Shown here: positions 55,739 through 63,000 of the stretch, piece after piece
Numbering within the stretch: position 1 is the stretch's first letter
How the letters are laid out: every line of letters begins with the position of its first letter
Origin: Gammaproteobacteria bacterium
GTDB lineage: Bacteria; Pseudomonadota; Gammaproteobacteria; Steroidobacterales; GCA-2729495
Reading direction: 5' to 3'
Length of the DNA: 64,000 bases
Assembly (NCBI GenBank): GCA_030583605.1
Contig: CP129466.1
Coordinates: 1,681,001 to 1,745,000 of the forward strand
Notes under the pieces: model-generated
Databases searched by the model: none
What the model saw: only the letters and a program-made list of their open reading frames with translations
What the model was told of the DNA's origin: nothing
Position numbers and translations under genes: made by a program

Positions 55739-55912
55739 ATGGAACAGTCCGATGCCGCTATCGACTTCCACGAACCAGACGAGGACGACTCGCTCATTGG
55801 CTGGATGCTGAGTCTCAGCCCCGCCGAGCGGCTGCGGATGCTGCAGGGATTCGTCGACAGCCTCAGCGAGTTGCGTCGTGAGCAGCCCACCGCGATTCAA
55901 AGACGCCCTTGA
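55739..55912 (+). CDS. Small protein upstream of broken nucleotidyltransferase
   Basis: A 57-residue ORF from ATG 55739: acidic N-terminus, then 'LSLSPAERLRMLQGFVDSLSELR', whose first part is typical of short proteins encoded immediately before, and overlapping, a nucleotidyltransferase of the type at 55878. It overlaps that pseudogene by 35 nt. It may be the antitoxin-like or partner subunit of the pair; no direct evidence for function. The reading frame itself is intact. Confidence 0.55.
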   Translation: MEQSDAAIDFHEPDEDDSLIGWMLSLSPAERLRMLQGFVDSLSELRREQPTAIQRRP

Positions 55913-56287
55913 GGTATTCGCGAGGCGCGCAATGCTGCGAACCTCGCGCGCCTGCAGGCGGCACTTGATGAACTCGAAGCGCGCTACCGTGATCCGGCAG
56001 GTCGGCTGCTGCGACCGGAAACGGCTGCTCTTGCCGGCACCGGCCATCACCTTCTCCTCACGCGCTGCGGCCCGATGGAACTTCTTGGCGCCATCGGCCG
56101 CGGCCGCAGTTACGAGGACTTGCTCCCCGAGGCGGCCGCCGTCGATCTGGGCGGCCTCACTGTCCACGTACTCGGTCTCGCGGCGCTGATCCGGACCAAG
56201 GAGGAGGCCGGTCGCGAGAAGGACCGCGCGGTGCTGGACCTGCTGCGCCAGGCCTTGCGCAGCTCGACTGCGGCGGGGCGGAAGTAA
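55878..56287 (+). pseudogene. Nucleotidyltransferase-fold gene, internally deleted and frameshifted
   Basis: The gene begins at GTG 55878 with 'PRFKDALEVFARR', a typical N-terminus of a nucleotidyltransferase of the AbiEii/DUF6036-like kind. Near 55921-55931 the reading frame changes: the rest is in another frame, 'NAANLARLQAALDELEARY', 'HHLLLTRCGPMELLGAI', 'YEDLLPEA' and 'LAALIRTKEEAGREKDRAVL'. The missing middle would hold the catalytic GG..DxD motif. So roughly 25-35 codons with the active site are deleted and the frame is shifted. Non-functional remnant; the C-terminal part is still recognisable. Confidence 0.7.
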
Positions 56288-56505
56288 GCGCCGGGGCGGC
56301 GCTGCAGATTCACGCAGCCATGCAGGCCAGGCCGCTCCAGAACGTGGCAGGGCTTCAGCGCGCGACGAAGAGGTCCGTGCCGACCATCCTGACGGCGCTG
56401 AACGTCCTCCAGGAACTCGGCATTGTTCGCGAGGTGACGGGACGTCGGCGCAATCGCGTATTCGAGTATCAAAAATACCTGGCGATTCTCAATCGCGAGG
56501 TGTGA
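56284..56505 (+). pseudogene. Fic-family protein, C-terminal winged-helix remnant
   Basis: The frame from about 56284 reads 'AGAALQIHAAMQARPLQ' followed by 'VPTILTALNVLQELGIVREVTG' and 'RRRNRVFEYQKYLAILN', ending at TGA 56505. This is the winged helix that closes many Fic (AMPylase) proteins. The Fic catalytic domain with its HxFx(D/E)GN motif is absent: upstream is the broken nucleotidyltransferase, directly fused. It can start at ATG 56320 as a 61-residue ORF, but it is best read as a remnant. Confidence 0.65.
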
Positions 56506-56506
56506 A

Positions 56507-56537
56507 GGGGAAATGAGGAATGTCCCCGTTTCCTCTT
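56507..56537. repeat. Short REP-like inverted repeat
   Basis: The stretch contains GGGGAAATGAGGAATGTCCCC followed by GTTTCC, giving nested complementary pieces (GGGGA/TCCCC and GGAAA/TTTCC). Sequences with a GGGGACATTCCTC core are often found scattered near Y1-type (RAYT) transposases of gammaproteobacteria. Only this copy is seen here. Confidence 0.4.
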
Positions 56538-56813
56538 GGCAGTGCCATGCGCGAAAGCACTTGCCGGATCGAGTCAATGGCCTGGTGTTGTCATTCGCGA
56601 GCAGTCGTCCGTGGATGACCGCCCTTGTAGACCCATCAAGTTATCACGGCGGACAGGCTTCGGGCACCCCACAGATGAGGGGCCACGAACTGCAGTTCAT
56701 ACGTAGCCGACAGCAGGTTCACTCATTTGGGTGAGGCATCCGATCGGCGCGCCCTGCTAAACTGCGAAGCGACTGTGACGTCCGACTGAATCCTGAATTA
56801 CTGGGGCGACTGA
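56538..56813. other. Non-coding stretch before the NHL gene
   Basis: 276 bp without a recognised gene or RNA. Base composition is closer to even than in the core region. It probably contains the promoter of the NHL protein gene; a TAAACT box near 56757-56762 is possible but has no good partner. Confidence 0.4.
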
Positions 56814-59345
56814 ATGAAGAAGAACCAATACAGACCTTCAGCATTGCATCGCAGGGCTGTCTCTGTATTGCTGTTGGCTGCGACGACAGTAACCGCGGCT
56901 GATCTCCAGTTTCTCGCCGGCCGGCTGGGCGGGAGCGGCGTCATGGACGGCACGGGCTCGGCCGCTCGATTCGAGTCGGCAACGGATGTTTGGGTCAGTC
57001 CAAGTGGAGATTCATATGTAGCCGAGCCCTTATCCACCCACGTAGTTCGCAAAGTATCCCCGAGCGGCAAAGTGACCACGATTGCCGGGCGTTCGGGATT
57101 GAGCGGTACCGCTGATGGAACAGGGTCCGCCGCCCTTTTTCAGGGCCCGTGGGGCATCACTGGAGATGGTAACGGAAACCTGTACCTTGCTGATGTGACC
57201 GCGATTCGAAAGGTCACGGCTGCGGGTGACGTATTTACGTTGCCCATCAGCCGATATCCGTCGACCGCCCCAGATGATCTATTCGACATTCTCAGAAACA
57301 GTTCGAGCAATCTGCTGAACGTTCTTGCCAACGATCCGGTTTCCGCTGTCGACCCGGTCACCGTCACGATCCAGGTCGGCCCCGTTCACGGAACGGTGAG
57401 CGTCGTCGGTTCACCCGGCGCGAAGGGACAGGTCTACATCACCTACAAGCCGCCCACGAACTACTCGGGACCAGCCCAGTTTATTTATCAATTCAGCGAT
57501 GGCCAAACGGCAGGGACGGCGACGGTCAGTCTCGTGGTGACTAACACCAATCCGTTCCAATCGATACAAGGGATCACCATCGATGGAGATAAAAACATCT
57601 ATGTGACTGACTACACCAAACATACGGTGCACAAGGTCACCTCGGACGGTACGCGTAGCGTCATCGCGGGCAAGTTCATAGGGAGCAACGACGGAATCGG
57701 CGAAGCAGCAAGTTTCTTTACACCATGGGGAATTGATTCCGACTCGCAAGGCAATCTGTACGTGGCGGATTCAAATAACAACACGCTGCGGAAGATCACG
57801 CCGGCCGGTGTCGTATCCACGCTTGCGGGTGCAGTGGGTCAATATGGGTGGGTGGACGGCACCGGTGCCAGCGCACGGTTCTACGGACTCAAGGGGATCG
57901 GCGTCGACTCAACAGATAACATATACGTCAGCGACGGCAAGATTCGAAAAGTGACCCCTGCCGGCGTCGTCTCGACTGTCGCCGGGGGCAGCCCTTTCTG
58001 GGTGGATGGAACCGGCGCAGCTGCCGGTTTTGGGGGGACGCCCTATGGACTCGCCCGCGGCCCGGGCGATGTCATCTTCATCGCCGACTCGGTCGTCATT
58101 CGGAAGATGTCCCAGGCCGGTCTGGTCACGACTCTGGCTGGCCTGCAGCCGGTTTCGGGTTTGACCGCAGGAACCGGGTCTCCCGGACTGGTCGCCGGCC
58201 GCAATGGTCTGGCCGTCAACACACAGGGCACGGTGTTCCTCTCGGGCAAGGGGTCGAATTTCGCCCAAGTCAGCCCGTTCGGCGTCGTTGATAGCTTCGG
58301 CGATCTAGGCATGGTTGGTGTTGGTGGATACGGCATCGCGATCGATGATGGTAATCAGATGTACACTGCCGCTGCGAACCGCATCTGGTCCGTGACGCCG
58401 GAGGGTGTCGGGACGGTGCTCGCGGGCTCAGGCAGCCCCGGGTCCGCTGATGGCACCGGTACCGCCGCGAGTTTCAGGATTGCGGGCGGAATTGCCGTCG
58501 ACGGTTCAGGATCGCTGCTCGTGGCGGACACCCATAACGATGCCATTCGCAAAGTTACGCCCGGTGGCATCGTGACGACCGTTGCCGGAACGGCCGGAGA
58601 GGGCTATCTCGACGGACCAGTCGCTGTAGCCAAGTTCACCAGCCCAACGGGTGTGGCTGTCCATAGGGAAACGGGCGATATCTATGTGGCGGAGCCTATC
58701 CGCATTCGCAAGATCGACACGACAGGTGTGGTCAGCACTGTCGCGAGTGTCGATTTCGCGACGTATTTGGCAGAGGGCCCCTACCGCACTCCGCTTGCGA
58801 GTGCTGCAGGCCTTGTCGTGGACCAGGACCGCAACATATTCGTGGCGGACCAGTTCAGTGGCACGGTTCAGCATATTTCGCCCACAGGCGTGCTCAGCAC
58901 ATTCGTTGGAGTTCTCGGGGAAAAGATCGTGCGCCCCGGTTCTAACCCACGGCTCAACTATCCAGTCGCACTCGCCATCGCCGGCAATAATCTATTGATA
59001 CTCGATGGGTATGAAGCTGCGCTGCTTTCGGTTGCGATCCCTGCAGTGATCACGGACACGGATGCGGATGGCACCGCGGATGTGCAGGACAACTGCACGC
59101 TGGTCGCCAACCTCGACCAGCGAGACACCGATGGGGACGGTTACGGCAACCTCTGCGATGCCGATCTCAACAACAGCGGTGGCATTGTCAATTTCTCTGA
59201 TCTCGCATTGTTCCGGTCGGCGTTCGGCACGAGCAATCCCAATGCGGATCTGGACAGCAGCGGTGGTATCGTCAATTTTACCGATCTCGCGAGATTCCGA
59301 TCTCTGTTCGGCAAGGCGCCAGGTCCCTCAGGAGTCACGCCGTAA
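56814..59345 (+). CDS. Exported NHL-repeat beta-propeller protein with dockerin-like tail
   Basis: An 843-residue secreted protein. Residues 1-28 are a signal peptide. From 33 there are many NHL units ('DGTGSAARF', 'GNLYVADSNNNTLRKITPAG', 'VVSTLAG'). About residues 148-245 break the propeller with a cadherin/Ig-like insert ('LLNVLANDPVSAVDPVTVTI', 'YKPPTNYSGPAQFIYQFSDG'). Near the C-terminus 'DTDADGTADVQDNC' and 'DTDGDGYGNLCDADL' are calcium-binding thrombospondin type 3-like, followed by two dockerin-like EF-hand units ('DLNNSGGIVNFSDLALFRSA', 'DLDSSGGIVNFTDLARFRSL') and a short 'KAPGPSG' end. It probably binds other molecules outside the cell. Lower GC content and position point to acquisition by transfer. 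No partner with a cohesin domain is seen. Confidence 0.85.
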   Translation: MKKNQYRPSALHRRAVSVLLLAATTVTAADLQFLAGRLGGSGVMDGTGSAARFESATDVWVSPSGDSYVAEPLSTHVVRKVSPSGKVTTIAGRSGLSGTADGTGSAALFQGPWGITGDGNGNLYLADVTAIRKVTAAGDVFTLPISRYPSTAPDDLFDILRNSSSNLLNVLANDPVSAVDPVTVTIQVGPVHGTVSVVGSPGAKGQVYITYKPPTNYSGPAQFIYQFSDGQTAGTATVSLVVTNTNPFQSIQGITIDGDKNIYVTDYTKHTVHKVTSDGTRSVIAGKFIGSNDGIGEAASFFTPWGIDSDSQGNLYVADSNNNTLRKITPAGVVSTLAGAVGQYGWVDGTGASARFYGLKGIGVDSTDNIYVSDGKIRKVTPAGVVSTVAGGSPFWVDGTGAAAGFGGTPYGLARGPGDVIFIADSVVIRKMSQAGLVTTLAGLQPVSGLTAGTGSPGLVAGRNGLAVNTQGTVFLSGKGSNFAQVSPFGVVDSFGDLGMVGVGGYGIAIDDGNQMYTAAANRIWSVTPEGVGTVLAGSGSPGSADGTGTAASFRIAGGIAVDGSGSLLVADTHNDAIRKVTPGGIVTTVAGTAGEGYLDGPVAVAKFTSPTGVAVHRETGDIYVAEPIRIRKIDTTGVVSTVASVDFATYLAEGPYRTPLASAAGLVVDQDRNIFVADQFSGTVQHISPTGVLSTFVGVLGEKIVRPGSNPRLNYPVALAIAGNNLLILDGYEAALLSVAIPAVITDTDADGTADVQDNCTLVANLDQRDTDGDGYGNLCDADLNNSGGIVNFSDLALFRSAFGTSNPNADLDSSGGIVNFTDLARFRSLFGKAPGPSGVTP

Positions 59346-59383
59346 ATGAAGCGAGTCCGAGACCAAGAAAAGGTGACGTGAAA

Positions 59384-59410
59384 AGCACTCCAACAAGCTT
59401 GTTGGATGCT
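59384..59410. terminator. Strong palindrome after the NHL gene, possible terminator
   Basis: Centred on the perfect 16-bp palindrome CCAACAAGCTTGTTGG (59390-59405), extended to arms of about 13 bp with one bulged base (AGCA-C-T on the left, ATGCT on the right). It lies 38 bp after the stop of the NHL gene. It has no loop and no T-tract, so it may be a terminator, a protein-binding palindrome or a transposition scar. Confidence 0.45.
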
Positions 59411-59476
59411 GCCACCCGGCAGTCACAGCCGTCGGTCGATCGGGAATCGTGAAGTTCCGGCCAGTTCACCCATCTG

Positions 59477-59511
59477 CGGGCCTAAGGTGCCGGGTTTGGC
59501 TTTTTGGCTTA
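59477..59511. repeat. Half copy C of the inverted-repeat element
   Basis: Same 32 bases as copy B (CGGGCCTAAGG then TGCCGGGTTTGGCTTTTTGGC), continued by TTATTTCTAATTTCAGG. That tail resembles the reverse complement of the right inner part of copy D (CCTGAAATAGGCC). Only one arm is present. It separates the NHL gene from an RHS-like scrap. Confidence 0.8.
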
Positions 59512-59520
59512 TTTCTAATT

Positions 59521-59592
59521 TCAGGCGCCGGGTCGAGTCGGGCGACTGCACGACCTTCACCTACGGCCCGCAGCGCCAGCCGATCAAGCAGG
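59521..59592 (+). pseudogene. Possible RHS/YD-repeat remnant
   Basis: About 24 codons in one frame contain 'CTTFTYGPQRQPIKQVT', resembling the conserved '(F/S)YGPDRxRxKQV' strand of RHS-repeat proteins. The fragment begins just after repeat C and has no start of its own. Too short for a firm call. Confidence 0.3.
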
Positions 59593-59627
59593 TCACGATG
59601 TGTCCCATCTGGGACTCCGGCAGTGGC

Positions 59628-59855
59628 TCAGCGTGCGGCGGTGGCGATGAGGTCGAGCGCCTCGCGAGCGGCGAGGATGCGGATGTCGCGGAACGTGCCG
59701 AGTTTGAGCAGATCGCGATCGCGGGTGACGATAAGGACCGCCTGTGCGCCAAGGGCGCAGGCGAGGATGTGATCATCGTCGGGGTCGCGCAGGGTGGGCG
59801 CGATCATGGCGGGCCGCCCGGGCGTAGCCAACGCGCGGTAGCCTACAGAGGTCAG
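59628..59855 (-). pseudogene. PIN-domain toxin, N-terminally truncated
   Basis: On the minus strand the last ~67 codons read 'APTLRDPDDDHILACALGAQ', 'AVLIVTRDRDLLKLGTF' and 'ILAAREALDLI' to the stop at 59628. These are the C-terminal acidic motifs of COG1569-type PIN toxins, which are ribonucleases of type II toxin-antitoxin pairs. The N-terminal part with the first catalytic Asp is missing: the open frame runs into repeat D at 59856. A TTG at 59831 could start a short product but would lack the active site. No antitoxin gene is adjacent. Confidence 0.7.
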
Positions 59856-59948
59856 TACCGGGTTTGGCTTTTTGCCTTGTTTAAAATGACCGGCATCGTA
59901 CCGAACCTGAAATAGGCCAAAAAGCCAAACCCGGTATCATCCAGCTGG
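59856..59948. repeat. Inverted-repeat element, copy D
   Basis: A ~93-bp element almost the same as copy A. The left arm starts TACCGGGTTTGGCTTTTTG (59856-59874), and the right arm GGCCAAAAAGCCAAACCCGG-TA (59915-59936) is its near-perfect reverse complement, with one base extra. The 38-bp middle and the 12-bp trailer ending CCAGCTGG (59948) match copy A with few changes. It truncates the PIN gene on the left and an unknown coding frame on the right. Confidence 0.88.
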
Positions 59949-60065
59949 AAGCGCGCCGCCGAGGCGCTCGCCTACAACGCCTTGGTGCAGAGCTGGCCGG
60001 AGATCACGCGGCTGGCGCGGGAGACTGGGGCTGCAGCAGCTCCCTCGCAGGCTGAGTTGATCTGA
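59949..60065 (+). pseudogene. C-terminal remnant of an unknown coding sequence
   Basis: A 38-codon open frame from the edge of repeat D to TGA 60063-60065, with regular high-GC codon use: 'KRAAEALAYNALVQSWPEI' then 'TRLARETG'. There is no start codon. Its stop is 11 bp before the helicase gene, so it looks like the end of the preceding operon gene, replaced upstream by the repeat. The 'YN.LV.SWPEI' ending reminds me of COG1743/DUF1156-type DNA methylases of anti-phage loci, but this is from memory and weak. Confidence 0.4.
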
Positions 60066-60076
60066 ATGGAGGAGTG

Positions 60077-63000
60077 ATGGATTCAGGTACGGCAGCTCAG
60101 CCCGCCATCGAGATCGAACGCGCCAAGCAGGTATTTCGTTTTCTTAAGGCATTTGCCGAGCGAAAACTCCCCGTTTGCCGCAGCTTGTCGGAGCAGCGGT
60201 GGCAGATGCCGTTCCGGGACTTGCCGAAGCATCCCTGCATCGAGATTGGCCGCGTCACGTTGGCGGAGACCGCCGGCGCCTCGACCCCAGATGCAGAAGC
60301 GCCCGACGGGGGAGATGAGGCACCGCTGTTACGCGTGCGGAGATCAAAGATCACCACGGCACCCAGTCCACCGGCCCCCTTGGCCGGGTGGGTCAAGAAG
60401 GGTTGGGAAGATCCGGATGGTGCCGCCGAGGTTGAACCCACGCAATTGGTCGAGCGCGACGGGCAGGCCATCATCGAGCAGTTTTCCGCTGACCCCACGC
60501 GCGTCGTGGTCTTCGAGCAGTGGCGGGCAGCATGGTCTGTATGGGCGGAGACCGAGCGGCCGGCCCGCCGGGCGATGAAAATCTTCGAGCGCCTCTACCA
60601 ACTGCGTGGGCAGATCGAGCGTGAGAGCGAAAGCGTGGAGCTGCTGCTCGGGGACGGGCGTCTCCGGTGGCGGACGGTCGAAGGGGTCATCGACCACCCG
60701 GTGCTGCTTCAGCGCGTCGAACTTGAATTCGACTCCAGCGTGCCCGAGTTCCGATTGCTCGATGCCGACCGGGCGCCGGAACTCTACGGCTTGTTGCTTC
60801 AGGGTGGGGACGGGCTGGCAGGCGCAAAACTGAATGAGCTGCGGATCGAGCTGGAGAAGGGAGGGTACCACCCGCTGGCAGGACCTGAGACCAGCGCCTA
60901 CCTGGCGCGCCTGGCAACGCTGCTCCATGCCCAGGGGCAGTTTGTCGAACAGTATGCCGAGCAGCCAGCCAGAGAGCAGCCCGTGCTGATGCGCGATCCC
61001 GTGCTCTTCCTGCGCACACGCATGTCGGGCTTTCCGGCCGCGTTCCAGCGGATCCTCGACGATCTGGACGATGCTCCCAACTTGCCCGTTTCCATTACCC
61101 GCCTGGTCGGCGTCGAGCCGCAGCCCTGGGCGGACCCCGATCTGCCCCCAGCGTCCCCCTGGAGCGAGGCGCCCGATGTTCTGCTCAGCAAGCCGGCGAA
61201 CCAGGAGCAAGTGCAAATTGCGCGCGCGCTGGAGCGACACCGCGCCGTGCTTGTCCAGGGACCGCCCGGCACTGGCAAGAGTCATACGATCGCTAACCTG
61301 ATCGGGCACCTCGTCGCGCAGGGCAAGCGTGTGCTGGTCACCAGCCATGCCACCAAGGCGCTGCGCGTGCTGCACGGCCAGATTGTCGAGTCCCTGCAGC
61401 CTCTCGCCGTCGCAGTATTGGACAAGGACCTGGACAGCCGGGCGCAGATGGAGCGGGCGGTCCGCGGCATCCTCTCGCGCCTCACAGTAGCCACCGACGA
61501 ACTGCTGTCGGGTGAGGCATCGAGCATCCGCGCGCGGCGCGAGCGGTTGATCAATGACATCGAGCAGCTCACGGCGGATCTGCGCAAGGCGCGTGCCGCT
61601 GAGTACCAGGTCATTCAGTTGGCCGGCGAGGCCGTCGAGCCAGCGGAAGCCACGCGCTGGGTGCGCAGTCATCAGCAGGGTAACGACTGGATTCCGGGAC
61701 CGGTGCAAACCGGGGCCCCGCTGCCGCTGGGTGCCGAGGAGCTGCGGCGACTCTACGAGATCAACGGCCTGCTGACGAAGTCGGAGGAGGCCGAGATCAA
61801 TGCCCGCCTGCCGGATCCCGCCGCGCTTCCGGGAACCGAGCGCTTCAGCGTCTGGGTGAACACACCCCACGGAGAGGAGACGGCGGCTGTCCTGCGCCTG
61901 TGGGAGCAGCCGGCTGGGGAGGATGTGATCGAGCCCGTGAAGGCGTTCCGGAAGGACCTGGTTGCCGTGACTGCCGAGTTCGATGCCCTGGTGCCGTGGC
62001 AGCGGCAGCTGGTGGCCGCAGGCCACGCGGGCGAAGTGGAGTGGTCGCTCTGGGCCAGCCTGGCGGAATCCGTCACCGAGGCGCATCGCCTGTGGCAGGC
62101 TCACCGGGCCATCCTGGTCGAGCATGAGGTTACAGGGTCATGCCCCGGCTCCGCAGGTGATGCCCGTGCCACCGTAGCCGAAATCCTTCGGTACCTCGAA
62201 GGGGGCGGTAAAGTCGGCGCCTTCCAGCGGCTTCTGCATCCAAGCTGGAAGGCTCTCTGCATCGCGTTCCAGGTCGACGGTGAGCAGCCTTCATCACAGA
62301 CGCACTTCCAGGCGGTCGCTGCTTATCTCGAGCTGAGTGAATGCCGGGACAACATCCGACGCCGGTGGTCCCGGCAGGCAGAGCCCATCGGCCTGCCGGC
62401 AATGGACAGCCTCGGTGAGAAACCCGAGGCGGCGCTGCTGGAACTGTCGCGAAGCTTCCCCGCCCTTGGGGCGTGGTGGGAAGCCAGCTGGGCCAAGGTG
62501 ACAGAGCGTGCAGGAGCCGTCGGCCTTCGCCTTGATGTACTGCGTCAATCGGACCTGGCGGCTTCGATGGCCGCACTACCGTTCGAGCGCGACGTGGAGT
62601 TCCTGCGCCGACCGCTGATTGCTGCCTTGGATGTTCGCCTGGGAATTGCTCGCAGCCTGCGGGCCGGATGTTGCCTGCGGGAACTCGACGCGAACCTGTC
62701 AGGCTTCGCGGGCAACCTGGCCGCTAACCTGCTCTCGGCTGTACGCGCCCGGGATGTTGCCGCCTACGATGTCGCGCTGGCGGAGTTGCGGCGGGTCTCG
62801 GCCAAGCAGGACATCTGGCGCGAGCGGCACAATCTGACTGCAAAGCTGGGTACGGCAGCACCGGGATGGGCCGACGCCTTGCGTTCTCGCAGCGGCGTGC
62901 ACGGCGGAACAACACTGCCCGGTGAAGCGCCGAAAGCCTGGCGCTGGCGCCAGCTACAGGAGGAGATCGAACGGCGCATCGCCCTCGACGAGGCCGAGCT

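Noticed and set aside
54428..59948. Integron attC sites for the repeated palindromes
   Set aside because: The arms contain GTTTGGC and GCCAAAC, which differ from the needed GTTRRRY/RYYYAAC core at a key base. Two copies are only half palindromes, and no integrase gene is seen.
60344..62125. A 593-codon open frame on the minus strand
   Set aside because: It is antisense to the helicase gene, whose Walker A motif lies within it on the plus strand; no recognisable protein features.
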